A DNA stretch of 64,000 nt from Archivesica marissinica (lineage: Eukaryota; Mollusca; Bivalvia; Venerida; Vesicomyidae): NCBI GenBank assembly GCA_014843695.1, contig CM026403.1, positions 72,804,152-72,868,151 of the forward strand, in the 5' to 3' direction. The notes under the pieces are model-generated. The model was not told the DNA's origin. It did not search any database and worked only from the letters and a program-made list of their open reading frames with translations. How positions within the stretch are numbered: position 1 is the stretch's first letter; each line of letters begins with the position of its first letter. The position numbers were made by a program, and so were the translations under genes. This document shows positions 48,590 to 61,850 of the stretch, piece after piece.

Positions 48590-50525
48590 GTCCTGCCAAA
48601 CCGATATACCTAGTACAGTATCAGTCCGTCCTGCCAAACCGATATACCTAGTACAGTAGCAGTCCGTCATGCCAAACCGATATACCTAGTACAGTAGCAG
48701 TCCGTCATGCCAAACCGATATACCTAGTACAGTAGCAGTCCGTCATGCCAAACCGATATACCTAGTACAGTAGCAGTCCGTCCTGCCAAACCGATATACC
48801 TAGTACAGTAGCAGTCCGTCATGCCAAACCGATATACCTAGTACAGTAGCAGTCCGTCCTGCCAAACCGATATACCTAGTACAGTAGCAGTCCGTCATGC
48901 CAACCGATATACCTAGTACAGTAGCAGTCCGTCATGCCAACCGATATACCTAGTACAGTAGCAGTCCGTCATGCCAACCGATATACCTAGTACAGTAGCA
49001 GTCAGTCCTGCCAACCGATATACCTAGTACAGTAGCAGTCCGTCATGCCAACCGATATACCTAGTACAGTAGCAGTCCGTCATGCCAACCGATATACCTA
49101 GTACAGTAGCAGTCCGTCATGCCAACCGATATACCTAGTACAGTAGCAGTCAGTCCTGCCAAACCGATATACCTAGTACAGTAGCAGTCCGTCATGCCAA
49201 CCGATATACCTAGTATAGTAGCAGTCCGTCATGCCAACCGATATACCTAGTATAGTAGCAGTCCGTCCTGCCAAACCGATATACCTAGTACAGTATCAGT
49301 CCGTCCTGCCAAACCGATATACCTAGTACAGTATCAGTCAGTCCTGCCAAACCGATATACCTAGTACAGTAGCAGTCCGTCCTGCCAACCATTATACCTA
49401 GTACAGTAGCAGTCAGTCCTGCCAAACCGATATACCTAGTACAGTATCAGTCAGTTCTGCCAAACCGATATACCTAGTACAGTAGCAGTCAGTCCTGCCA
49501 AACCGATATACCTAGTACAGTATCAGTCAGTCCTGCCAAACCGATATACCTAGTACAGTATCAGTCAGTCCTGCCAAACCGATATACCTAGTACAGTATC
49601 AGTCAGTCCTGCCAAACCGATATACCTAGTACAGTATTAGTCCGTCCTACCAAACCGATATACCTAGTACAGTATCAGTCAGTCCTGCCAAACCGATATA
49701 CCTAGTACAGTATCAGTCAGTCCTGCCAAACCGATATACCTAGTACAGTATCAGTCCGTCCTGCCAAACCGATATACCTAGTACAGTATCAGTCAGTCCT
49801 GCCAAACCGATATACCTAGTACAGTATCAGTCCGTCCTGCCAACCGATATACCTAGTACAGTATCAGTTCGTCCTGCCAAACCGATATACCTAGTACAGT
49901 ATCAGTCAGTCCTGCCAAACCGATATACCTAGTACAGTAGCAGTCCGTCCTGCCAAACCGATATACCTAGTACAGTATCAGTCAGTCCTGCCAAACCGAT
50001 ATACCTAGTACAGTATCAGTCCGTCCTGCCAACCGATATACCTAGTACAGTATCAGTCCGTCCTGCCAAACCGATATACCTAGTACAGTATCAGTCAGTC
50101 CTGCCAACCGATATACCTAGTACAGTAGCAGTCAGTCCTGCCAAACCGATATACCTAGTACAGTAGCAGTCCGTCCTGCCAAACCGATATACCTAGTACA
50201 GTAGCAGTCCGTCCTGCCAAACCGATATACCTAGTACAGTATCAGTCAGTCCTGCCAAACCGATATACCTAGTACAGTAGCAGTCCGTCCTGCCAACCGA
50301 TATACCTAGTACAGTATCACAGTCCTGCCAACCGATATACCTAGTACAGTATCAGTCCGTCCTGCCAAACCGATATACCTAGTACAGTAGCAGTCCGTCC
50401 TGCCAACCGATATACCTAGTACAGTATCAGTCCGTCCTGCCAACCGATATACCTAGTACAGTAGCAGTCCGTCCTGCCAAACCGATATACCTAGTACAGT
50501 AGCAGTCAGTCCTGCCAAACCGATA
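48590..50525. repeat. Minisatellite, 37/38-bp unit, about 51 copies
   Basis: Core CCGATATACCTAGTACAGTA then (G/T)CAGTCCGTC(C/A)TGCCAA(A). Single-A variation gives the 37/38-bp forms. Confidence 0.96.
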
Positions 50526-50565
50526 TACATGTCAGAACATGATAAGACTCCATACATCTTAGACA

Positions 50566-50788
50566 TTGTGACATACCACATTGTGACATATACATACCAC
50601 ATTGTGACATATACATACCACATTGTGACATATACATACCACATTGTGACATATACATACCACATTGTGACATATACATACCACATTGTGACATATACAT
50701 ACCACATTGTGACATATACATACCACATTGTGACATACCTATTGTGACATACCACATTGTGACATACCTATTGTGACATACCTATTGA
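50566..50788. repeat. Minisatellite, 21-bp unit, about 10 copies
   Basis: Core CATTGTGACATATACATACC. Confidence 0.95.
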
Positions 50789-51000
50789 CGTTATGTTTGT
50801 ATGGTGACTCCCCAGCTAGAGGAATACCCCTTGTTAGGCACGGATGGGCACCCAGGTAGAACCACCGACCTACCACAAGCAAGCTGGATAGCTTCCTCAC
50901 ATGAAAGAATTCGATATCGTCGGTGAGATTTGAACATACAGTGGTGAGGGGCAAGTGATTTGCAGTCAACGACCGTAACCGCTTGGCCACCTCATGTTCA
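50785..51000 (-). mobile_element. tRNA-derived SINE, third family
   Basis: The minus-strand head has A-box TGGCCAAGCGGTTACGG and a B-box-like TGTTCAAATCTCA. The body contains GGAAGCTATCCAGCTTGC and GTTCTACCTGGGTGCC. It lies just past the KSR stop codon. Confidence 0.75.
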
Positions 51001-51118
51001 CTGTCGGCATCCACATTTATCTCAAGACTAAAGGTAGACAACCTTTCGCATAGTGGACCCTCAAGCGACCCATGAAAAATAATTTAAAAAATGTTTTTTA
51101 GTTTTGGCTATTCCGCTA
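50789..51118 (-). other. Region just downstream of KSR stop; contains a tRNA-derived SINE
   Basis: This is the expected 3' UTR of KSR. No AATAAA or ATTAAA on the minus strand was seen. Most of it is the SINE listed separately at about 50785-51000. Confidence 0.35.
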
Positions 51119-51280
51119 TCAGGAGGTATGGAGCGAGTCTGCACTGCGTGAAAGAAGGTGTATTGGGTGTGACGGACTTCGAGTAAATGGTTTCCGTGGT
51201 AACCGTTCCATGATCTTCAACAGCTGACTAAAACTTTGTCTATCATCCAGATTGAAAGCCCAACACATCAACAACATATC
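51119..51280 (-). CDS. KSR: Kinase suppressor of Ras (KSR), terminal exon
   Basis: On the minus strand the acceptor ACTTTCAG precedes 51280 and the frame runs 53 codons to TGA at 51121-51119. It joins the exon at 58881-59010 in phase 0, giving GAKEVK followed by DMLLMCWAFNLDD. This is kinase subdomain XI (CWAF...DRxSF) followed by MERLPRK and a SPSHP tail that resembles the LPK...LSHPGH tail of vertebrate KSR1/2. The structural Arg of subdomain XI is kept, while the usual Pro after it is Gln (DRQSF). A 30-bp minisatellite ends about 25 bp upstream of the acceptor and stays open in the same frame. That makes a false 313-residue reading frame possible. I infer the array is intronic because the acceptor and phase fit so well. 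Confidence 0.87.
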   Translation of the reverse strand, partial: DMLLMCWAFNLDDRQSFSQLLKIMERLPRKPFTRSPSHPIHLLSRSADSLHTS

Positions 51281-51305
51281 CTGAAAGTATATCACATGTT
51301 CGTTT

Positions 51306-51998
51306 GGTTTAGGTTTAAACTGGCATACATCATATAACTCAGGTTTAAACTGGCATACGTCATATAACTCAGGTTTAAACTGGAATACGTCATATAACTC
51401 AGGTTTAAACTGGCGTACGTCATATAACTCAGGTTTAAACTGGCATACGTCATATAACTCAGGTTTAAACTGGCATACGTCGTATAACTCAGGTTTAAAC
51501 TGGCATACGTCATATAACTCAGGTTTAAACTGGCGTACGTCGTATAACTCAGGTTTAAACTGGCTTACGTCATATAACTCAGGTTTAAACTGGCGTACGT
51601 CGTATAACTCAGGTTTAAACTGGCATACATCATATAACTCAGGTTTAAACTGGCATACGTCGTATAACTCAGGTTTAAACTGGCGTACGTCGTATAACTC
51701 AGATTTAAACTGGCGTACGTCGTATAACTCAGGTTTAAACTGGCATACGTCATATAACTCAGGTTTAAACTGGCATACGTCATATAACTCAGGTTTAAAC
51801 TGGCGTACGTCGTATAACTCAGGTTTAAACTGGCATACGTCATATAACTCAGGTTTAAACTGGCATACGTCATATAACGCAGGTTTAAACTGGCGTACGT
51901 CGTATAACTCAGGTTTAAACTGGCGTACGTCATATAACTCAGGATTAAACTGGCGTACGTCGTATAACTCAGGTTTAAACTGGTGTATGTCGTATAAC
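51306..51998. repeat. Minisatellite, 30-bp unit, about 23 copies, beside the KSR acceptor
   Basis: Core ACTCAGGTTTAAACTGGCAT then ACGTCATATA. Main variation is C/T at two CpG-type sites. It ends about 25 bp from the splice acceptor of the terminal KSR exon. Confidence 0.95.
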
Positions 51999-52427
51999 TC
52001 TTCAGCTATTACTGTTGGACTCATCTCATGACTATTTAATGCACGAAATCCAACATACAAACCTTGTGAAATTCATGTTATCATGGCCATACCAGTTTTC
52101 AGACTTCCAAGGTTTGTTAGTCAGTCAGATAAACTAATATTCCTGTAAAGTGATCATTCTTGCATTTAATACGCTTCACTGAACTCAGATTGCATAACAT
52201 ATTTTAAAATAAAATTACAATTTCACTCGCTTGTGAATTCAACATGTCAAAAAAGGACCTGTTTTCGGACAACCAATAAAATTTCATGTAACATAAATGT
52301 GCTTTCCGGCATTTTCACATGACTTGCATGTGAACGTGCGTGCAAAGAAATCAACGACGCTTCATTACATATACCTCTGCATACGGGATATTTAATCTAA
52401 AACCCCCGGTACCTGAACACAAGGGGC
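51999..52427. other. KSR intron, unique, nothing recognised
   Basis: No splice-bounded frame or repeat family was found. The two KSR exons join in phase without it. Confidence 0.45.
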
Positions 52428-55400
52428 GTTCGTATACCGGCCCCTGTACATCTCGCAAGGAGAGTCGTATACCGGACCCTGTACATCTCGCAAGGAGAGT
52501 CGTATACCGGCCCCTGTACATCTCGCAAGGAGAGTCGTATACTGGACCCTGTACATCTCGCAAGGAGAGTCGTATACCGGCCCCTGTACATCTCGCAAGG
52601 AGAGTCGTATACCGGACCCTGTACATCTCGCAAGGAGAGTCGTATACCGGCCCCTGTACATCTCGCAAGGAGAGTCGTATACCGGACCCTGTACATCTCG
52701 CAAGGAGAGTCGTATACCGGACCCTGTACATCTCGCAAGGAGAGTCGTATACCGGACCCTGTACATCTCGCAAGGAGAGTCGTATACCGGACCCTGTACA
52801 TCTCGCAAGGAGAGTCGTATACCGCCCCTGTACATCTCGCAAGAGAGTCGTATACCGGACCCTGTACATCTCGCAAGGAGAGTCGTATACCGGACCCTGT
52901 ACATCTCGCAAGGAGAGTCGTATACCGGACCCTGTACATCTCGCAAGGAGAGTCGTATACCGGCCCCTGTACATCTCGCAAGGAGAGTCGTATACCGGAC
53001 CCTGTACATCTCGCAAGGAGAGTCGTATACCGGCCCCTGTACATCTCGCAAGGAGAGTCGTATACCGGACCCTGTACATCTCGCAAGGAGAGTCGTATAC
53101 CGGCCCCTGTACATTTTGCAAGGAGAGTCGTATACCGGCCCCTGTACATCTCGCAAGGAGAGTCGTATACCGGCCCCTGTACATTGTGCAAGGAGTCGCA
53201 TACCTGCCCATGTACATTGTGCAAGGAGAGTCGTATACCGGCCCCTGTACATCTCGCAAGGAGAGTCGTATACCGGCCCCTGTACATTGTGCAAGGAGAG
53301 TCGTATACCGGCCCCTGTACATCTCGCAAGGAGAGTCGTATACCGGCCCCTGTACATCTCGCAAGGAGAGTCGTATACCGGACCCTGTACATCTCGCAAG
53401 GAGAGTCGTATACCGGCCCCTGTACATTGTGCAAGGAGAGTCGTATACCGGACCCTGTACATCTCGCAAGGAGAGTCGTATACCGGCCCCTGTACATTGT
53501 GCAAGGAGAGTCGTATACCTGCCCCTGTACATTGTGCAAGGAGAGTCGTATACCGGCCCCTGTACATCTCGCAAGGAGAGTCGTATACCGGCCCCTGTAC
53601 ATCTCGCAAGGAGAGTCGTATACCGGCCCCTGTACATCTCGCAAGGAGAGTCGTATACCGGCCCCTGTACATCTCGCAAGGAGAGTCGTATACCGGCCCC
53701 TGTACATCTCGCAAGGAGAGTCGTATACCGGCCCCTGTACATCTCGCAAGGAGAGTCGTATACCGGCCCCTGTACATCTCGCAAGGAGAGTCGTATACCG
53801 GACCCTGTACATCTCGCAAGGAGAGTCGTATACCGGCCCCTGTACATTGTGCAAGGAGAGTCGTATACCGGCCCCTGTACATCTCGCAAGGAGAGTCGTA
53901 TACCGGCCCCTGTACATTGTGCAAGGAGAGTCGTATACCGGCCCCTGTACATCTCGCAAGGAGAGTCGTATACCGGCCCCTGTACATTGTGCAAGGAGAG
54001 TCGTATACCGGCCCCTGTACATCTCGCAAGGAGAGTCGTATACCGGCCCCTGTACATCTCGCAAGGAGAGTCGTATACCGGACCCTGTACATCTCGCAAG
54101 GAGAGTCGTATACCGGCCCCTGTACATTGTGCAAGGAGAGTCGTATACCGGACCCTGTACATCTCGCAAGGAGAGTCGTATACCGGCCCCTGTACATCTA
54201 GCAAGGAGAGTCGTATACCGGCCCCTGTACATGTGCAAGGAGAGTCGTATACCTGCCCCTGTACATTGTGCAAGGAGAGTCGTATACCGGCCCCTGTACA
54301 TCTCGCAAGGAGAGTCGTATACCGGCCCCTGTACATCTCGCAAGGAGAGTCGTATACCGGCCCCTGTACATCTCGCAAGGAGAGTCGTATACCGGCCCCT
54401 GTACATCTCGCAAGGAGAGTCGTATACCGGACCCTGTACATCTCGCAAGGAGAGTCGTATACCGGCCCCTGTACATCTCGCAAGGAGAGTCGTATACCGC
54501 CCCCTGTACATCTCGCAAGGAGAGTCGTATACCGGACCCTGTACATCTCGCAAGGAGAGTCGTATACCGGCCCCTGTACATTGTGCAAGGAGTCGTATAC
54601 CGGACCCTGTACATCTCGCAAGGAGAGTCGTATACCGGACCCTGTACATCTCGCAAGGAGAGTCGTATACCGGCCCCTGTACATCTCGCAAGGAGAGTCG
54701 TATACCGGCCCCTGTACATCTCGCAAGGAGAGTCGTATACCGGACCCTGTACATCTCGCAAGGAGAGTCGTATACCGGCCCTGTACATCTCGCAAGGAGA
54801 GTCGTATACCGCCCCTGTACATCTCGCAAGGAGAGTCGTATACCGGACCCTGTACATCTCGCAAGGAGAGTCGTATACCGGACCCTGTACATCTCGCAAG
54901 GAGAGTCGTATACCGGACCCTGTACATCTCGCAAGGAGAGTCGTATACCGGACCCTGTACATCTCGCAAGGAGAGTCGTATACCGGACCCTGTACATCTC
55001 GCAAGGGAGTCGCATACCGGCCCCTGTACATCTCGCAAGGAGAGTCGCATACCGGACCCTGTACATCTCGCAAGGAGAGTCGTATACCGGCCCTGTACAT
55101 CTCGCAAGGAGAGTCGTATACCGGCCCCTGTACATCTCGCAAGGAGAGTCGTATACCGGCCCCTGTACATCTCGCAAGGAGAGTCGTATACCGGCCCCTG
55201 TACATTGTGCAAGGAGAGTCGTATACCGCCCCTGTACATCTCGCAAGAGAGTCGTATACCGGCCCCTGTACATTGTGCAAGGAGAGTCGTATACCGGCCC
55301 CTGTACATCTCGCAAGGAGAGTCGTATACCGGCCCCTGTACATCTCGCAAGGAGAGTCGTATACCGGCCCCTGTACATCTCGCAAGAGAGTCGTATACCG

Positions 55401-58400
55401 GCCCCTGTACATTGTGCAAGGAGAGTCGTATACCGACCCTGTACATCTCGCAAGGAGAGTCGTATACCGGACCCTGTACATCTCGCAAGGAGAGTCGTAT
55501 ACCGGACCCTGTACATCTCGCAAGGAGAGTCGTATACCGGCCCTGTACATTGTGCAAGGAGAGTCGTATACCGGCCCCTGTACATTGTGCAAGGAGAGTC
55601 GTATACCGACCCTGTAAATCTCGCAAGGAGAGTCGTATACCGGACCCTGTACATCTCGCAAGGAGAGTCGTATACCGGCCCCTGTACATTGTGCAAGGAG
55701 AGTCGTATACCGGCCCCTGTACATCTCGCAAGGAGAGTCGTATACCGGCCCCTGTACATTGTGCAAGGAGAGTCGTATACCGGCCCCTGTACATTGCGCA
55801 AGGAGAGTCGTATACCGGCCCCTGTACATTGTGCAAGAGAGTCGTATACCGGCCCCTGTACATTGTGCAAGGAGAGTCGTATACCGGCCCCTGTACATTG
55901 CACAAGGAGAGTCGTATAACGGCCCCTGTACATTGTGCAAGGAGAGTCGTATACCGGCCCCTGTACATTGCACAAAGAGAGTCGAATACCGGCCCCTGTA
56001 CATTGTGCAAGGAGTTGTATCCGGACCCTGTACATTGTGCAAGGAGAGTCGTATACCGGCCCCTGTACATTGTGCAAGGAGTCGTATACCGGCCCCTGTA
56101 CATTGTGCAAGGAGTCATATACCGGCGCCTGTACATTGTGCAAGGAGTCGTATACCGGCCCCTGTACATCTCGCAAGGAGAGTCGTATACCGGCCCCTGT
56201 ACATTGCGCAAGGAGAGTCGCATACCGGCCCCTGTACATTGTGCAAGGAGTCGTATACCGGCCTCTGTACATTGTGCAAGGAGTCGTATACCGGCCCCTG
56301 TACATTGTGCAAGGAGTCGTATACCGGCCCCTGTACATCTCGCAAGGAGAGTCGTATACCGGCCCCTGTACATTGCACAAGGAGTCGTATACCGGCCCCT
56401 GTACATTGTACAAGGAGAGTCGTATACCGGCCCCTGTACATTGTGCAAGGAGTCGTATACCGGCCCCTGTACATTGTGCAAGGAGAGTCGTATACCGGCC
56501 CCTGTACATTGTGCAAGGAGAGTCGTTACCGGCCCCTGTACATCTCGCAAGGAGAGTCGTATACCGCCCCTGTACATTGTGCAAGGAGAGTCGTATACCG
56601 GCCCCTGTACATTGTGCAAGGAGAGTCGTATACCGGCCCCTGTACATTGTGCAAGGAGAGTCGTATACCGGCCCCTGTACATCTCGCAAGGAGAGTCGTA
56701 TACCGGCCCCTGTACATTGTGCAAGGAGTCGTATACCGGCCCCTGCACATTGTGCAAGGAGTCGTATACCGGCCCCTGTACATCTCGCAAGGAGAGTCGT
56801 ATACCGGCCCCTGTACATTGTGCAAGGAGTCGTATACCGGCCCCTGTACATCTCGCAAGGAGAGTCGTATACCTGCCCCTGTACATTGTGCAAGGAGAGT
56901 CGTATACCGGCCCCTGTACATTGTGCAAGGAGAGTCGTATACCGGCCCCTGTACATTGTGCAAGGAGAGTCGTATACCGGCCCCTGTACATCTCGCAAGG
57001 AGAGTCGTATACCGGCCCCTGTACATCTCGCAAGGAGAGTCGTATACCGGCCCCTGTACATTGTGCAAGGAGAGTCGTATACCGGCCCCTGTACATCTCG
57101 CAAGGAGAGTCGTATACCGCCCCTGTACATTGTGCAAGGAGAGTCGTATACCGGCCCCTGTACATCTCGCAAGGAGAGTCGTATACCGGCCCCTGTACAT
57201 CTCGCAAGGAGAGTCGTATACCGGCCCCTGTACATCTCGCAAGGAGAGTCGTATACCGCCCCTGTACATTGTGCAAGGAGAGTCGTATACCGGACCCTGT
57301 ACATCTCGCAAGGAGAGTCGTATACCGGACCCTGTACATCTCGCAAGGAGAGTCGTATACCGGACCCTGTACATCTCGCAAGGAGAGTCGTATACCGGAC
57401 CCTGTACATCTCGCAAGGAGAGTCGTATACCGCCCCTGTACATTGTGCAAGGAGAGTCGTATACCGGCCCCTGTACATTGTGCAAGGAGAGTCGTATACC
57501 GGACCCTGTACATCTCGCAAGGAGAGTCGTATACCGGACCCTGTACATCTCGCAAGGAGAGTCGTATACCGGCCCCTGTACATTGTGCAAGGAGAGTCGT
57601 ATACCGGCCCCTGTACATCTCGCAAGGAGAGTCGTATACCGGCCCCTGTACATTGTGCAAGGAGAGTCGTATACCGGCCCCTGTACATTGCGCAAGGAGA
57701 GTCGTATACCGGCCCCTGTACATTGCGCAAGGAGAGTCGTATACCGGCCCTGTACATTGTGCAAGGAGAGTCGTTAACCGGCCCCTGTACATTGTGCAAG
57801 GAGAGTCGTATACCGGCCCCTGTACATTGCACAAGGAGAGTCGTATACCGGCCCCTGTACATTGTGCAAGGAGAGTCGTATACCGGCCCCTGTACATTGC
57901 ACAAAGAGAGTCGAATACCGGCCCCTGTACATTGTGCAAGGAGTTGTATACCGGACCCTGTACATTGTGCAAGGAGAGTCGTATACCGGCCCCTGTACAT
58001 TGTGCAAGGAGTCGTATACCGGCCCCTGTACATTGTGCAAGGAGTCGTATACCGGCGCCTGTACATTGTGCAAGGAGTCGTATACCGGCCCCTGTACATC
58101 TCGCAAGGAGAGTCGTATACCGGCCCCTGTACATTGCGCAAGGAGAGTCGTATACCGGCCCCTGTACATTGTGCAAGGAGTCGTATACCGGCCTCTGTAC
58201 ATTGTGCAAGGAGTCTATACCGGCCCCTGTACATTGTGCAAGGAGTCGTATACCGGCCCCTGTACATCTCGCAAGGAGAGTCGTATACCGGCCCCTGTAC
58301 ATTGCACAAGGAGAGTCGTATACCGGCCCCTGTACATTGTACAAGGAGAGTCGTATACCGGCCCCTGTACATTGTGCAAGGAGAGTCGTATACCGCCCCT

Positions 58401-58826
58401 GTACTTGTGCAAGGAGAGTCGTATACCGGCCCCTGTACATTGTGCAAGGAGAGTCGTTACCGGCCCCTGTACATCTCGCAAGGAGAGTCGTATACCGCCC
58501 CTGTACATTGTGCAAGGAGAGTCGTATACCGGCCCCTGTACATTGTGCAAGGAGAGTCGTATACCGGCCCCTGTACATTGTGCAAGGAGAGTCGTATACC
58601 GGCCCCTGTACATCTCGCAAGGAGAGTCGTATACCGGGCCCCTGTACATTGTGCAAGGAGTCGTATACCGGCCCCTGCACATTGTGCAAGGAGTCGTATA
58701 CCGGCCCCTGTACATCTCGCAAGGAGAGTCGTATACCGGCCCCTGTACATTGTGCAAGGAGTCGTATACCGGCCCCTGTACATCTCGCAAGGAGAGTCGT
58801 ATACCGGCCCCTGTACATTGCACAAA
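52428..58826. repeat. Large minisatellite, 35-bp unit (33-bp variant), about 183 copies, in KSR intron
   Basis: Core CGTATACCGGCCCCTGTACA followed by TCTCGCAAGGAGAGT or TTGTGCAAGGAGAGT; a GG(A)CCCTG variant and a 33-bp GGAGTCG form also occur. The unit lacks stops in all frames, hence frames of over 2000 codons that are not genes. Confidence 0.96.
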
Positions 58827-58880
58827 CAAGAGGGACTAGAATGAACTAAACAATGTCGACCATTGAAAAATTCCACTCAC

Positions 58881-59010
58881 TTTAACTTCTTTGGCGCCTT
58901 TAATACTGCCAAACGAGGGCTTGAGTCCGTGACCTACTTGCCAGATGATGCTCTCGGGTGGCTGGTGCTCAAACGGCCAGTTTCCATTTAACAACTCGTA
59001 CCATACAGTG
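58881..59010 (-). CDS. KSR: Kinase suppressor of Ras (KSR), kinase C-lobe exon
   Basis: Read on the minus strand, the acceptor TTCAG ends at 59011 and the exon runs from 59010 to 58881, ending at a donor GTGAGT. It enters in phase 1 (upstream GG plus C would make the Gly of FGTVWYEL) and gives 43 codons. These include TVWYELLNGNWPFEHQPPES, then IIWQVGHGLK and GAKEVK. This is the kinase subdomain IX-X region, and the WPF...Q..E..IWQVG pattern is typical of KSR rather than RAF. KSR is the scaffold pseudokinase of the RAF-MEK-ERK cascade. The exon is boxed in: the 35-bp array ends about 55 bp on one side and the 26-bp array begins about 67 bp on the other. Upstream exons are not visible and may lie in the gap or beyond. 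Confidence 0.86.
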
Positions 59011-59077
59011 CTGAAGCCAAATAATTATACAGTATTATGTACTACAGGCTATACGTGTATAGTACACTGTACACTGT

Positions 59078-60850
59078 ACTACTCTCTACGGTCACCACAC
59101 TGTACTACTCTCTACGGTCACCACACTGTACTACTCTCTACGGTCACCACACTGTACTACTCTCTACGGTCACCACACTGTACTACTCTCTACGGTCACC
59201 ACACTGTACTACTCTCTACGGTCACCACACTGTACTACTCTCTACGGTCACCACACTGTACTACTCTCTACGGTCACCACACTGTACTACTCTCTACGGT
59301 CACCACACTGTACTACTCTCTACGGTCACCACACTGTACTACTCTCTACGGTCACCACACTGTACTACTCTCTACGGTCACCACACTGTACTACTCTCTA
59401 CGGTCACCACACTGTACTACTCTCTACGGTCACCACACTGTACTACTCTCTACGGTCACCACACTGTACTACTCTCTACGGTCACCACACTGTACTACTC
59501 TCTACGGTCACCACACTGTACTACTCTCTACGGTCACCACACTGTACTACTCTCTACGGTCACCACACTGTACTACTCTCTACGGTCACCACACTGTACT
59601 ACTCTCTACGGTCACCACACTGTACTACTCTCTACGGTCACCACAATGTACTACTCTCTACGGTCACCACACTGTACTGCTCTCTACGGTCACCACAATG
59701 TACTACTCTCTACGGTCACCACACTGTACTACTCTCTACGGTCACCACACTGTACTACTCTCTACGGTCACCACACTGTACTACTCTCTACGGTCACCAC
59801 ACTGTACTACTCTCTACGGTCACCACACTGTACTACTCTCTACGGTCACCACACTGTACTACTCTCTACGGTCACCACACTGTACTACTCTCTACGGTCA
59901 CCACACTGTACTACTCTCTACGGTCACCACACTGTACTACTCTCTACGGTCACCACACTGTACTCCTCTCTACGGTCACCACACTGTACTACTCTCTACG
60001 TCACCACGTCACCCTACGGTACCACGCTCTCTCTACGGTCACCACACTGTACTACTCTCTACGGTCACCACACTGTACTACTCTCTACGGTCACCACACT
60101 GTACTACTCTCTACGGTCACCACACTGTACTACTCTCTACGGTCACCACACTGTACTACTCTCTACGGTCACCACACTGTACTACTCTCTACGGTCACCA
60201 CACTGTACTACTCTCTACGGTCACCACACTGTACTACTCTCTACGGTCACCACACTGTACTACTCTCTACGGTCACCACACTGTACTACTCTCTACGGTC
60301 ACCACACTGTACTACTCTCTACGGTCACCACACTGACTACTCTCTACGTCACCACACTGTACTACTCTCTACGGTCACCACACTGTACTACTCTCTAAAC
60401 GTACTCTCTACGGTCACCACACTGTACTACTCTCTACGGTCACCACACTGTACTACTCTCTACGGTCACCACACTGTACTACTCTCTACGGTCACCACAC
60501 TGTACTACTCTCTACGGTCACCACACTGTACTACTCTCTACGGTCACCACACTGTACTACTCTCTACGGTCACCACACTGTACTACTCTCTACGGTCACC
60601 ACACTGTACTACTCTCTACGGTCACCACACTGTACTACTCTCTACGGTCACCACACTGTACTACTCTCTACGGTCACCACACTGTACTACTCTCTACGGT
60701 CACCACACTGTACTACTCTCTACGGTCACCACACTGTACTACTCTCTACGGTCACCACACTGTACTGCTCTCTACGGTCACCACACTGTACTACTCTCTA
60801 CGGTCACCACACTGTACTACTCTACGGTCACCACACTGTACTACTCTCTA
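59078..60850. repeat. Minisatellite, 26-bp unit, at least 67 copies, running into the gap
   Basis: Core TACTCTCTACGGTCACCACA then CTGTAC. Units are almost identical, with small lesions at about 60000-60030 and 60335-60410. Confidence 0.96.
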
Positions 60851-61850
60851 NNNNNNNNNNNNNNNNNNNNNNNNNNNNNNNNNNNNNNNNNNNNNNNNNN
60901 NNNNNNNNNNNNNNNNNNNNNNNNNNNNNNNNNNNNNNNNNNNNNNNNNNNNNNNNNNNNNNNNNNNNNNNNNNNNNNNNNNNNNNNNNNNNNNNNNNNN
61001 NNNNNNNNNNNNNNNNNNNNNNNNNNNNNNNNNNNNNNNNNNNNNNNNNNNNNNNNNNNNNNNNNNNNNNNNNNNNNNNNNNNNNNNNNNNNNNNNNNNN
61101 NNNNNNNNNNNNNNNNNNNNNNNNNNNNNNNNNNNNNNNNNNNNNNNNNNNNNNNNNNNNNNNNNNNNNNNNNNNNNNNNNNNNNNNNNNNNNNNNNNNN
61201 NNNNNNNNNNNNNNNNNNNNNNNNNNNNNNNNNNNNNNNNNNNNNNNNNNNNNNNNNNNNNNNNNNNNNNNNNNNNNNNNNNNNNNNNNNNNNNNNNNNN
61301 NNNNNNNNNNNNNNNNNNNNNNNNNNNNNNNNNNNNNNNNNNNNNNNNNNNNNNNNNNNNNNNNNNNNNNNNNNNNNNNNNNNNNNNNNNNNNNNNNNNN
61401 NNNNNNNNNNNNNNNNNNNNNNNNNNNNNNNNNNNNNNNNNNNNNNNNNNNNNNNNNNNNNNNNNNNNNNNNNNNNNNNNNNNNNNNNNNNNNNNNNNNN
61501 NNNNNNNNNNNNNNNNNNNNNNNNNNNNNNNNNNNNNNNNNNNNNNNNNNNNNNNNNNNNNNNNNNNNNNNNNNNNNNNNNNNNNNNNNNNNNNNNNNNN
61601 NNNNNNNNNNNNNNNNNNNNNNNNNNNNNNNNNNNNNNNNNNNNNNNNNNNNNNNNNNNNNNNNNNNNNNNNNNNNNNNNNNNNNNNNNNNNNNNNNNNN
61701 NNNNNNNNNNNNNNNNNNNNNNNNNNNNNNNNNNNNNNNNNNNNNNNNNNNNNNNNNNNNNNNNNNNNNNNNNNNNNNNNNNNNNNNNNNNNNNNNNNNN
61801 NNNNNNNNNNNNNNNNNNNNNNNNNNNNNNNNNNNNNNNNNNNNNNNNNN
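60851..61850. other. Assembly gap, exactly 1000 N
   Basis: Starts inside the 26-bp array, so the true array length is unknown. Confidence 0.98.

Noticed and set aside
51306..51998. ELYDVCQFKP repeats as a real protein domain of KSR
   Set aside because: A strong acceptor at 51281, perfect phase with the upstream exon and absence of such repeats in KSR favour an intron. Kept only as an intron-retention idea.
52351..58849. Open frames of about 2000 codons on both strands
   Set aside because: They translate the 35-bp minisatellite, whose unit has no stop in any frame. They show no domain and no unique start or end, and the region is a KSR intron.
1829..60850. CRISPR-like arrays
   Set aside because: Units are directly tandem without unique spacers, and the window is clearly eukaryotic.
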